Below, in pieces: positions 17,143 to 25,189 of a stretch of 64,000 bases of DNA. The stretch's first letter is position 1, and every line of letters begins with the position of its first letter. The DNA lies in contig JBGQBO010000010.1 in assembly GCA_041494885.1 (NCBI GenBank), positions 71,438-135,437 on the forward strand, written 5' to 3'. The stretch is from JAIQFV01 sp041494885. GTDB taxonomy: Bacteria > Acidobacteriota > Terriglobia > JAIQFV01. The notes under the pieces were generated by a model. The model worked only from the letters and a program-made list of their open reading frames with translations, did not search any database and was not told the origin of the DNA. The position numbers and the translations under genes are program-made.

Positions 17143-17415
17143 ATGGTTTCTAAACTTTTCGTGGGTAATCTACCCCACAACACGACCGACAGTGCCCTGA
17201 ACGATTTTGTAACCACCGCGGGGTTTCGCGTGTCGTCAGCCGTGGTGATTTGCGACAAGATGACGGGTACATCGCGGGGATTCGGCTTTGTCGAGCTTGT
17301 TGAAGGTGAAGACCTCCAGCGGGCCATCACCGGATTGAATGGTCAGGCCCTGGAGGGCCGCGCGTTGACCGTGAATGAGGCTAAGCCCCAGCGAACCAGC
17401 TCTGCGCGCCCATAG
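17143..17415 (+). CDS. RRM-type RNA-binding protein
   Basis: A 90-aa protein made of a single RNA recognition motif. RNP2 is KLFVGNLP (residues 4-11) and RNP1 is SRGFGFVEL (about 44-52), with the aromatic positions present. The ATG at 17143 is preceded by CGGAGGATTCA, a good ribosome binding site; the frame continues upstream to 17086 but that part is unlikely to be coding. Bacterial proteins of this kind bind single-stranded RNA and are often linked to cold adaptation. It converges on trpS. Confidence 0.88.
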   Translation: MVSKLFVGNLPHNTTDSALNDFVTTAGFRVSSAVVICDKMTGTSRGFGFVELVEGEDLQRAITGLNGQALEGRALTVNEAKPQRTSSARP

Positions 17416-17472
17416 ACGGACTTCTGATTTCGAGGTTGATCCAACGGGGAGCCGTGGTTCTTGAGATCCTTC

Positions 17473-18507
17473 TCACTCTGGTCGATTCAGGGGTGGCTGC
17501 GGGTCCAAACCCATCAATGCCTTGACACGATTGAGTGTCTCTTCGGCTCTCGGACGCACACGGTCTGCACCCTCGTGGAGGACCTGGTCGAGATATCCCG
17601 GATCCGACAGGAGTTGGAAGTACTGATCCTGAATCGGCTGAAGGGTTGCTATGACCAGGTCAGCCACTTCACGCTTCAGATAGTTGTATCCCTTTCCGTG
17701 GAGGTGCGATTCGATTTCTGCGCCATTCCTCCCCGATAAGACGTGGAAGATCTCCATGAGATTTCTCACCCCCGGCGAGGCATGATCGAAGCGGACTTCA
17801 TTCCCCGAGTCCGTGACCGCTCGCATGATTGAGTCTCGAATGGCCTCCGGGGCTTCCGTCAGTCCGATGGAGTGTCCCTTCCTCTGCTCTCCCAGGCTTT
17901 TGCTCATCTTGACGGTGGGATCATCCAATCCCATGATGCGTGCCCCTGCGCTCCGAATTATGGGTTCCGGTAGAACAAAAACCTCCCCAAAAAGGCCGTG
18001 AAATCGCTGCGCGATATCACGGGCCAACTCAACATGCTGTTTCTGGTCTTCTCCCACGGGCACCCCGTCTGCCTTATAGAGGAGGATGTCGGCGGCCTGA
18101 AGGACAGGATAATCGAGGAGACCGGTACTAACCGTTGCCAGTCGGTCTACCTTCGATTTGTATTGAGTCATTCGTTCAAGCCAGCCGACCGGTGTGACAC
18201 AGTTCAGAAGCCACGTGAGCTCGGCATGCGCAGGGATGTGGGACTGTATGAAAATGACCGACTGCTTCGGATCGATCCCGCAGGCAATAAGCAGGGCGGC
18301 CGCCTCCAAAATCTCCCTCTTAAGTCCGCTCGCCCTTACACTCTCCGGAATCGTCAAGGCGTGGAGATCCACGATGCAAAAAATGCTGTCGTATTTTGAC
18401 TGATCCTCCACCCAGGGTTTCACAGCCCCCAGATAGTTCCCCAGGTGAATCTTTCCGGTCGGCTGGATTCCTGAAAAGACGCGTTTCTTAAGTCCAACTT
18501 GTGTCAT
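17473..18507 (-). CDS. trpS: Tryptophanyl-tRNA synthetase
   Basis: A 344-aa class I aminoacyl-tRNA synthetase that charges tRNA-Trp. The N-terminus has FSGIQPTGKIHLGNYLGA, containing the HIGH-equivalent HLGN at residues 21-24. DLHALT and PVGEDQKQHVELARDIA are typical of TrpRS, and the KMSKS loop (VKMSKSLG) is near residue 200. Length matches bacterial TrpRS (330-350 aa). ATG start; no trp operon nearby and no T-box-like leader seen. Confidence 0.97.
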   Translation of the reverse strand: MTQVGLKKRVFSGIQPTGKIHLGNYLGAVKPWVEDQSKYDSIFCIVDLHALTIPESVRASGLKREILEAAALLIACGIDPKQSVIFIQSHIPAHAELTWLLNCVTPVGWLERMTQYKSKVDRLATVSTGLLDYPVLQAADILLYKADGVPVGEDQKQHVELARDIAQRFHGLFGEVFVLPEPIIRSAGARIMGLDDPTVKMSKSLGEQRKGHSIGLTEAPEAIRDSIMRAVTDSGNEVRFDHASPGVRNLMEIFHVLSGRNGAEIESHLHGKGYNYLKREVADLVIATLQPIQDQYFQLLSDPGYLDQVLHEGADRVRPRAEETLNRVKALMGLDPQPPLNRPE

Positions 18508-19025
18508 GACCCATCGTCCCCTTTAAAATCACGGGTTTTCGAATAACCAAAGTAAGTATAGTGACACTATGACCCGGGGGCCAAGGACAATACTTGGGCT
18601 CTTGGGCGGTCCAAAGGCCTTCCCTTCCCCTGTCGCATGTAAAGGCCATACTCCATCCCAAGGAGGCGTCATCGAAGCGCATGATGAGATGTTTTGATTC
18701 ATTCTGATGAGAGTTGTAAAATGCGGGTCTAGCATACTCCCGTAGCAGGTAGCTTTGTCTCTTTTGAGCCGAAGACTGCCGGTGAGGACACCGATGTTAC
18801 GGAACGGTTCGTCAATGAGCCGTGCAATTCTTGTCAGGGTCTGAACAACAGGCCCCCGTGATCGCGAGGGCCGCTGACAGCCGGGAAGAAGAACTTCAGA
18901 TAGACGACCCACAGATTGCAGAGAAAGGGAAACCGGACATCAATGCTGGCCGAACAACCTTCTGATCTCGTGTCTCAAGGATACTTATCTGTTTAATCTG
19001 TGTAATCTGTGGACGGGAGAGGCCT
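18508..19025. other. Divergent intergenic region trpS/rpiB
   Basis: A 518-base gap that must contain the promoters of trpS (leftward) and rpiB (rightward). A 127-codon minus-strand frame (18529-18912) shows no recognisable motif and no start signal and is not called. Short TCTGTGTAATCTGTGG-like repeats lie just before rpiB, whose ribosome binding site is GGGAGAGG. Confidence 0.4.
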
Positions 19026-19496
19026 ATGCAACTCATTATCGGTGCCGACCATGCGGGATACGACCTGAAGCAGAACGTAGCGGCTTTCGTTCGCGAACTC
19101 GGACACGAGGTGGTGGACGTGGGCGCATACGGCAGCGCTGAACCCGATGATTACCCCGATTTTGCCGAAGCCTTGGGCATGGCGTTGCGAAACCACCGGG
19201 GGGATCGGGGGATACTCATCTGCGGGAGCGGCGTGGGAGCTTCCGTTGCAGTGAATAAGATCCCGGGCATCCGTGCCGGTCTCTGTCACGACACCTACTC
19301 CGCCCACCAGGGCGTCGAGCACGACGACATGAACGTTCTGGTGTTAGGGTCGCGGGTCATCGCCGCTGAACTTGCCCATGACCTGGTTCGCAGTTTCCTG
19401 GGAGCGACGTTTACCGGAGAAGAACGCCACCTTCGACGCGTGATGAAAGTGAAAAACCTGGAGACCCGGTTTCTGCTGTCTCCTTCACAACCGTAA
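19026..19496 (+). CDS. rpiB: Ribose-5-phosphate isomerase B
   Basis: A 156-aa RpiB/LacAB-family protein interconverting ribose-5-phosphate and ribulose-5-phosphate in the pentose phosphate pathway. IGADHAGYDLK opens the protein. The catalytic Cys66 sits in LICGSGVGAS and His99 in GVEHDDMNVL, the same positions as in E. coli RpiB. Starts at ATG 19026 with a GGGAGAGG ribosome binding site. The next gene, a class II aldolase, follows 58 nt later, suggesting a sugar-phosphate operon. Confidence 0.95.
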   Translation: MQLIIGADHAGYDLKQNVAAFVRELGHEVVDVGAYGSAEPDDYPDFAEALGMALRNHRGDRGILICGSGVGASVAVNKIPGIRAGLCHDTYSAHQGVEHDDMNVLVLGSRVIAAELAHDLVRSFLGATFTGEERHLRRVMKVKNLETRFLLSPSQP

Positions 19497-19554
19497 ACCC
19501 GAGTCAAACCGCGACCATGGCACAAGCGGGTTTCTCGCCGCTTGGAGGAGGGAT

Positions 19555-20457
19555 ATGAAAACGCTCGGTGAGGTCTTGAAGGACGCCGAACGGCGTCGTG
19601 TGGCGGTCGGCCATTTTAATATTTCCGATCTCGTGCTCCTTAAGGCGGTCTTCGATTCTGCTCGCGAATTGAATGTGCCCGTCTTGGTGGGTGTTTCCGA
19701 GGGGGAGCGGGAGTTTATGGGAGTTCGCCAGTCCGTGGCGCTTGTGAAGAGCCTTCGCGATGAATATGATTTCCCCGTCTTTTTGAACGCGGATCACACC
19801 CATTCGCTGGCCAAAGCGGAGGAGGCTGCAAAGGCAGGCTTTGATGCGGTTGTTTTTGATGCTTCATCCCTTCCGTTTGATGAGAATGTGTCCCAGACGA
19901 GGAAAGCTGTGGAGCGGCTCAAGGCGATCAACCCTTCCATCATCGTCGAGGGGGAAATTGGGGACATTGGAAGTGGCTCAGAGATTCACGAGAAGGCGCC
20001 CGAGACGCCAAGGGCCCTCAGCACGCCTCGAGAGGCGAAGGAGTTCATTGTCGCAACCGGGGTCGATGTGTTGGCTCCGGCTGTTGGAAATATGCATGGA
20101 CTCCTTGCGAGCATGGTTCGCGGTGATGTAAAAAAACGCCTGGATATCGAGAGGATCGGTGAAATCAAGAAGGCAACCGGAATCTTCATGACCCTCCATG
20201 GCGCTTCAGGTACCCATGACGAAGACCTGAAGAAAGCGATCCAGGCGGGGATGACCATTGTTCATATCAATACGGAATTACGTGTGGCCTGGCGGCAAGG
20301 GATGGAAGCTGCCCTTGCCAAACAGCCGCAAGAAGTTGTTCCTTACAAGATTCTTCCGGCGGCCCTGGACGCCGTGAAGGAAGTCGTTCGGAGTCGATTG
20401 CAGTTGTTTAATTCCATGGAGAGCGACGGGATAGGGCGAAGTTCTGCGAGGGCTTGA
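19555..20457 (+). CDS. Class II (metal-dependent) aldolase
   Basis: A 300-aa protein of the fructose-bisphosphate/tagatose-bisphosphate aldolase class II family, a cytoplasmic zinc TIM barrel. FNADHTHS-type residues (FLNADHTHS, about 76-84) carry the catalytic Asp and a zinc His. VEGEIGDIGSG (about 130-140), APAVGNMHG, MTLHGASGT and IVHINTELR supply further metal and phosphate ligands. GHFNISDL at the start matches the family. Which bisphosphate it uses is not clear from sequence. GGAGGAGGG lies just before the ATG. Likely co-transcribed with rpiB. Confidence 0.9.
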   Translation: MKTLGEVLKDAERRRVAVGHFNISDLVLLKAVFDSARELNVPVLVGVSEGEREFMGVRQSVALVKSLRDEYDFPVFLNADHTHSLAKAEEAAKAGFDAVVFDASSLPFDENVSQTRKAVERLKAINPSIIVEGEIGDIGSGSEIHEKAPETPRALSTPREAKEFIVATGVDVLAPAVGNMHGLLASMVRGDVKKRLDIERIGEIKKATGIFMTLHGASGTHDEDLKKAIQAGMTIVHINTELRVAWRQGMEAALAKQPQEVVPYKILPAALDAVKEVVRSRLQLFNSMESDGIGRSSARA

Positions 20458-20532
20458 CCGGGTCGCCTCAGACGGACGCAATGTTCGCAAGCGCCCGAAC
20501 GGAGAGGACAAGAAGATCGCGAGGGGGAATCC

Positions 20533-21006
20533 ATGAGCAATGCGCACCCGACCGCATCAAGTGGCCCGCCAGAGAGTGTCCGTGAACCCGCTGTAATCGT
20601 CATTGGCAGCGCTGCGGGATTCGCCCAGGAGATACACGCGGGCTCGCACCGGTTGAACTCCGATGAGCCGGCGGAAGCCGGTGGCACGGACACGGGTCCT
20701 TCCCCTTACGAACTTCTGCTGGCTGCTCTCGGCTCGTGCACCTCGATGACGGTCGCCCTGTATGCGCGGCGAAAAGGCTGGCCCCTCGAGCGCGTGACGG
20801 TCTCGCTTCGACACTACAAGATCCATGCCTCCGACTGCGCCGAGTGTGAAACCCGGGAAGGAATGCTCGATCGGATCGAACGCGACATTCAGTTCACTGG
20901 AGTCTTGACGACGGAACAGCAGTCTAAGCTGCTCGAGATTGCAAACAAGTGCCCGGTTCACCGCACACTCAAGTCCGAGATCGACATCCGGACGCGAGCC
21001 ATTTGA
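20533..21006 (+). CDS. OsmC/Ohr-family peroxiredoxin (cysteine form)
   Basis: A 157-aa OsmC-family thiol peroxidase-like protein. The peroxidatic cysteine is Cys69 in AALGSCTSMTVALYA and the resolving cysteine is Cys140 in NKCPVHRTL. An additional pair DCAEC (102-105) lies in the middle loop. Family members reduce organic hydroperoxides with lipoyl or other dithiols. The ATG follows GAGGGGAATCC. It is 75 nt after the aldolase gene and may belong to the same transcript. A divergent paralogue with TGA at the peroxidatic position lies at 22284-22769. Confidence 0.92.
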   Translation: MSNAHPTASSGPPESVREPAVIVIGSAAGFAQEIHAGSHRLNSDEPAEAGGTDTGPSPYELLLAALGSCTSMTVALYARRKGWPLERVTVSLRHYKIHASDCAECETREGMLDRIERDIQFTGVLTTEQQSKLLEIANKCPVHRTLKSEIDIRTRAI

Positions 21007-21182
21007 CCCGGTCAAGACGTCGCGAGTCAATCCAACAGGCCCAATCGCCGCCCTCGGCGACCCATGACTTGCTTCACATGAGTTTGATGGGAACAGCGAC
21101 CACTCGACTTCATCAACCGGGAAAGCCTTGAGATCAGGCTTTCAGGGTTCATTCGTATCCCATTCCGTCCCGTTCAAACCCG

Positions 21183-21902
21183 ATGAAGAACCCGATCAAA
21201 AATGCGATGGACAACAGTGCCGAGCGATCGGTGGCCACGGCCTGGAGGAGGAAGCGATTTGCTTTTTTCCTGACCTTGATTGATCGGTTGGGGGCCCCCA
21301 TTCGAATCCTGGATGTCGGGGGAACGCGGCAGTTCTGGGACATGATGAAATTCATCGCCAGCGAGCAGGCTCAAGTCACCTTGCTCAACACCTGCCCCGT
21401 CGAAGTCTCGGGCCGCCATATGCAGAGCGTGGTGGGGGATGCCCGAGACATGCCTCAGTTCGCGGATCGTGAATTCGACGTGGTCTTTTCAAACTCGGTC
21501 ATCGAACATGTGGGCACCCGTGAGGACCAGCGAAGGATGGCCGATGAAATCCGGCGTGTGGGGAAGCGCTACTTTGTGCAAACTCCGAACCGGGGTTTTC
21601 CTATTGAACCCCATTTCATGTTTCCGTTCTTTCAGTTTTTGCCGGTTCCCTGCCGGGCCAAGCTGTTACAAAAGTTTAATCTCGGATGGTTCGCGAGAGT
21701 TCCAGATTACGAAAGCGCTAAACTGTCCGTCCAGGCGATTCGCTTGCTGACGCGGCAAGACTTGGAACAGATGTTTCCTGAAGCGGAAATCTATGAAGAG
21801 CTGTTGTTGGGGCTCACGAAATCGTTTGTGGCTTATTCCGGATGGGGAAAAAGCCGGCCCAGTAAAGACATCGTGCTCGACTCGCCAAATACCATTCCGT
21901 AA
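21183..21902 (+). CDS. Class I SAM-dependent methyltransferase
   Basis: A 239-aa Methyltransf_11/23-type protein. Motif I is RILDVGGTRQFWD (about 40-52), the acidic loop is VVGDARDMPQF (about 82-92), and motif IV/post-motif are FDVVFSNSVIEHVG (about 98-111). GKRYFVQTPNR with a following Phe/Pro-rich loop resembles methyltransferases of polysaccharide or lipid clusters. Substrate unknown. The ATG at 21183 has no strong ribosome binding site. Confidence 0.85.
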   Translation: MKNPIKNAMDNSAERSVATAWRRKRFAFFLTLIDRLGAPIRILDVGGTRQFWDMMKFIASEQAQVTLLNTCPVEVSGRHMQSVVGDARDMPQFADREFDVVFSNSVIEHVGTREDQRRMADEIRRVGKRYFVQTPNRGFPIEPHFMFPFFQFLPVPCRAKLLQKFNLGWFARVPDYESAKLSVQAIRLLTRQDLEQMFPEAEIYEELLLGLTKSFVAYSGWGKSRPSKDIVLDSPNTIP

Positions 21903-22283
21903 CGGCAGCGATGATTCCTTTCTATCAGCGGAGGGGTCTGCTCCGACGCGTCGATGGAAACGGTTCGCCCGAGCAGGTGACCGAAAGGATCCTTGCCGTT
22001 CTCTGGTGGAGATGTCCAAGTTCTCTTCAACCTGACCTTTGAATTCACCTCGAAATCCTTCCGCAACGCATTACGGCCGCACCCTCCCGGGTAACCTCCA
22101 GAATTCAGTTTCAATCTCATTGTGATATGTCATTGATTCATGCCATCCGTCTTCGATCAAATGCCCTTTTTTAAGAGAGCTCAAGAACCCGGTGGTGAGG
22201 CTGAGACACACCACTCATCCCACAATGCCACCATGGGGCCCACCTGGGCCCGCTGCAACCAGATAGTGCTCCGTTGGCCGACG
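21903..22283. other. Convergent intergenic gap
   Basis: Lies between the methyltransferase (+) and the selenoprotein-like OsmC gene (-). No open frame with recognisable content and no strong hairpin found. Confidence 0.4.
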
Positions 22284-22769
22284 TCAGGACGCCGCCGGTG
22301 GCGTCACCAGGGTGTAGGAAGAGGTGAGCTGGATGGCTTTATACAAGGTCCGGTACATCGGGCAGCGCATCGCATAGAGGCCGTGGACACGCTCGACGGT
22401 TTCTCTGGCCTCCTCGGGCGCCACCAACCGCATGGCGACGTGAATCCTGCGGATGACCAGCACACCCTCCTCCTTTTCCACCTCTCCGGTCACCTCCGCT
22501 ATCAATCGTCCGTTGCTGGCATCGATTTGGCGCGCTTCCAGCGCACCCCCAAAGGTTCCCATCATTCAGCCAGCCGTGGCCGCGATCGCGTAATCCAGGG
22601 TTGAAGCATGCGGTTCGGTCAGGCTGGCCGGGTTGATCTTATAGTGGTCAGCAATAGCCCCGTGGACGCTAAACGCCACCGGCTGGGGCTCTCCCGGCAA
22701 ATAGGCGAATCGCAACGGGCCAACCTTCCGCTCGATGCGGGACTTGGAAACGTACACAACTTCGGACAT
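22284..22769 (-). CDS. OsmC-family protein with in-frame TGA (probable selenoprotein)
   Basis: Read straight through, this is a 161-aa OsmC-family protein. It starts at ATG 22767-22769 with GGAGG four nt upstream (MSEVVYVSKSRIERK). Codon 68 is TGA (22566-22568) in STLDYAIAATAG-(TGA)-MMGTFGGALEAR. The family carries its peroxidatic cysteine there, matching Cys69 of the paralogue at 20533. Cys136 in AMRCPMYRTL matches the resolving cysteine. The halves are in the same frame without a gap, and both show family sequence. A SECIS-like hairpin follows the TGA. Selenocysteine insertion is the best reading; OsmC-like proteins are a known selenoprotein family. Alternatives are a nonsense mutation of TGC or TGT, or a sequencing error. 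No sel genes are in the window. Confidence 0.82.
22526..22568 (-). promoter_or_regulatory. Bacterial SECIS-like stem-loop directly after TGA codon
   Basis: In the mRNA, after UGA (22566-22568), nucleotides 13-40 fold into a hairpin. UUU (22551-22553) pairs with AAA (22526-22528); three G bulge out; GGUGCGC (22541-22547) pairs with GCGCGCC (22529-22535) with one U-G pair. The loop UGGAA (22536-22540) lies 26-30 nt after the UGA. Bacterial SECIS elements need a stem directly downstream with a G in an apical loop about 16-37 nt from the UGA, and this fits. The element lies inside the coding sequence, as usual in bacteria. Confidence 0.72.
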
Positions 22770-23083
22770 GGGACCTCCATTGATGCCGGCACGCAAGAGA
22801 CACGGCGAAAACGTCCGCCCGGTTTACCCCGGCGCGCCTGCGGTTATTGGGCTTGGTGGTTATTTAACCTGAATTCCGAGATTTGAACAAGGGGGAGCAA
22901 GGTTCGCCGCAACCTCCAAAAACCTGTCGCACCCCCCTGACCTGATTCAGTGCTATCCTTATTGTTCACACGCTTGACAAAAAACCGGATCCCGTCCGCT
23001 GTTGCCGAATCTTTTCAAGGTCCCAGTGTGGGACGAATACCGGTACTGGACACAGTTGAGTATTCATGAATGGAGGTCTGACC
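22770..23083. other. Divergent intergenic region
   Basis: Should contain promoters for the OsmC selenoprotein-like gene (leftward) and the secreted gene at 23084 (rightward). A TTGACA occurs at 22975-22980, but no good -10 partner follows at 16-18 nt. No open frame of note. Confidence 0.35.
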
Positions 23084-23755
23084 ATGAAAATCTGGCTCTG
23101 TAGTATTGCTGCATTGTTGTTCATGATGTCTTCCGTCGCGATCATGCCCCAAACCACGACATTCGATTTTAACAAAGATAAGGTCGGCGAGCCCCCAAGT
23201 GGTTTTTCAACCGCGCTCACAGGCAAGGGCAAACCCGGGAAGTGGGTTGTCATGAAAGACGAAGCCTCACCCCAGCAAGGCAACGTTCTTGCCCAGACCG
23301 ACGCGGACTCGACGGACTACCGCTTTCCTGTGTGTGTGTATGATGCGCTTACCACCCGCGACGCAGACATCAGTGTGAAGTTCAAGCCGGTTTCAGGCCG
23401 TGTGGATCAGGGAGCCGGGATCGTGTGGCGTTACAAGGACAAAGACAACTACTACATCGTCCGCGCCAATGCCCTCGAGAACAATGTCGTCCTTTACAAG
23501 GTCCAAAACGGCCGAAGGACCGACCTTCCCCTTAAAGGGATCGGCCGAACCTATGGTAAAAAGGAAAAAGTTGGCTCCGGACAGTGGGCGGTGTTGCGCG
23601 TGGTGGTGAAAGGGGATCTTTTTGAGGTCTACCACAACGGCAACAAGCTCTACGAAGTTCAAGACGACACCTTCAAGGAGGCCGGCAAGGTGGGGCTGTG
23701 GACCAAGGCGGATTCCGTGATTTACTTCGATGATTTACAAGTGACCGTAAGATAG
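23084..23755 (+). CDS. Secreted concanavalin-type (DUF1080/LamG-like) protein
   Basis: A 223-aa exported protein. ATG 23084 follows TGGAGGTCTGACC and starts a signal peptide (MKIWLCSIAALLFMMSSVAIM). The mature part is a single jelly-roll domain with TTFDFNKDKVGEPPSGF, VKFKPVSGRVDQGAGIVWR, NYYIVRANALENNVVLYKV, WAVLRVVVKGDLFEVYHNG and VGLWTKADSVIYFDDL. This pattern is typical of DUF1080/3-keto-disaccharide-hydrolase-like or LamG folds that bind or cleave sugars. Actual activity unknown. Monocistronic. Confidence 0.78.
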   Translation: MKIWLCSIAALLFMMSSVAIMPQTTTFDFNKDKVGEPPSGFSTALTGKGKPGKWVVMKDEASPQQGNVLAQTDADSTDYRFPVCVYDALTTRDADISVKFKPVSGRVDQGAGIVWRYKDKDNYYIVRANALENNVVLYKVQNGRRTDLPLKGIGRTYGKKEKVGSGQWAVLRVVVKGDLFEVYHNGNKLYEVQDDTFKEAGKVGLWTKADSVIYFDDLQVTVR

Positions 23756-23864
23756 AGCATCGGAAGAAACAGTCTCAATAATCAGACCCGGATACGTTCC
23801 ATGATCCTCGCCGTTTGAATGGCGATCCGCCGATGACTGCCAGCCAAAAGGAGAAGAGACCGCG

Positions 23865-25034
23865 ATGTCCTACTATCTGAGCAGCAAGCTTCCGCCGTAC
23901 GTGTTCGAGCAGATTAACCGCTTGAAAGCCGCCGCGCGTTCCCGAGGGGTTGACATTATCGATCTGGGAATGGGGAACCCCGACCTGGCGACGCCAGAGC
24001 CGATCGTCGAAAAACTGATCGAGGCGGTCCGTAACCCGCGAAATCATCGTTATTCGGTTTCGCGGGGGATTGCAGGTTTGAGGCTGGCGCTCGCGGAGCG
24101 TTACGAGCGAATGTGGGGGGTGAAGCTCGATCCGGAACGGGAGGTGGTAGCCACCATTGGAGCCAAGGAAGGCCTCTCGCACCTGGTCCTGACGTTGCTC
24201 GCACCCAATGATGCGGCCATTGTGCCGGAGCCCTATTATCCGATTCATGCGTTCTCGGTAGTCATTGCGGGAGGCCGGCTCGAACGTCTGCCATGGACTA
24301 CTGCGGACCAGTTGTTACAGAAGCTCCAGGCAGCCGTGAAAGCTCATCTTCCCAGGCTGGTGATCCTCTCCTTCCCACACAATCCGACGGGCGTCTGCGT
24401 CGACAAGGGGTTCTTTGAAGAGGTGGTTCGTCTGGCACTCGAGTTCGGGTTTTCAGTCATCCACGATTTTGCCTATGCCGACCTTGCTTTTGAGAATCCA
24501 CGTCCTCCCAGTATCCTGCAAGTGGAGAGAAGCCGGGAGGTGGCGGTGGAAATCTATTCGCTCTCGAAAAGCTACAGCATGGCGGGATGGCGGGTCGGCT
24601 TCTGTGTGGGGAACCCCGAGATGGTCGGTGCCTTGGCGCGTGTGAAAAGCTACATGGATTACGGCATCTTTCAGCCCATCCAGATCGCCGCCACGGTGGC
24701 ACTGCGGAACTGCGAACCGCAGGTGGAACTGATCCGCGAGGAGTATCGCCGGCGACGGGACGTGTTGGTGAAGTCGTTGAATGAGGCAGGTTGGAAGGTG
24801 GAGAAACCTGCCGGATCCATGTTTCTATGGGCAGCCATTCCCGACCCGTTCAAGTCACTGGGCTCCCTGGAGTTTGCCAAGGTGCTGCTCGAGCGGGCCC
24901 AGGTGGCCGTCTCACCCGGGATCGGCTTCGGGGAGAGCGGTGACGGGCACGTGCGGTTTGCCCTCGTGGAAAACGAAGAGAGAATCCGACAAGCGGCACG
25001 TGGGATTAAGAGTTTTCTCAAAGCCGGGATTTAA
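23865..25034 (+). CDS. PLP-dependent class I/II aminotransferase (AlaC-like)
   Basis: A 389-aa fold-type I aminotransferase. Key parts: IIDLGMGNPDLATP (about 35-48), ATIGAKEGLSHLVLTLL (cofactor phosphate contact), VPEPYYPIHAF, LSFPHNPTGV (Asn contacting PLP), HDFAYADLAF (Asp and Tyr), and the PLP Lys in SLSKSYSMAGWRVGF (about 227-241). The C-terminal FALVENEERIRQA carries the family substrate region. The overall motif set is closest to AlaC-type glutamate-pyruvate aminotransferases, but LL-diaminopimelate-type relatives look similar. Monocistronic; faces the amidohydrolase gene. Confidence 0.9.
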   Translation: MSYYLSSKLPPYVFEQINRLKAAARSRGVDIIDLGMGNPDLATPEPIVEKLIEAVRNPRNHRYSVSRGIAGLRLALAERYERMWGVKLDPEREVVATIGAKEGLSHLVLTLLAPNDAAIVPEPYYPIHAFSVVIAGGRLERLPWTTADQLLQKLQAAVKAHLPRLVILSFPHNPTGVCVDKGFFEEVVRLALEFGFSVIHDFAYADLAFENPRPPSILQVERSREVAVEIYSLSKSYSMAGWRVGFCVGNPEMVGALARVKSYMDYGIFQPIQIAATVALRNCEPQVELIREEYRRRRDVLVKSLNEAGWKVEKPAGSMFLWAAIPDPFKSLGSLEFAKVLLERAQVAVSPGIGFGESGDGHVRFALVENEERIRQAARGIKSFLKAGI

Positions 25035-25189
25035 ACACAGTCAGAACCACGCTACCTTCAGGTAAAGATCTCTGGCCTCAGTTGGGGCTGAATGGATTGG
25101 AAATTCCGCATCTATCTTCCTTGCTGGCCGTTTTGCCGGGAGTCCCCCAGTGTACGCAAGACAGCAGCCCGTGTGGGCTACTACACCCG

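Noticed and set aside
22563..22565. Separate translation start at the ATG directly after the TGA
   Set aside because: It would give an OsmC lacking its N-terminal half and catalytic residue, with no ribosome binding site; read-through explains both halves better.
25166..25179. AGCCC-GTGT-GGGCT hairpin after the amidohydrolase gene as a terminator
   Set aside because: Only a 5-bp stem and no T-run; too weak to call.
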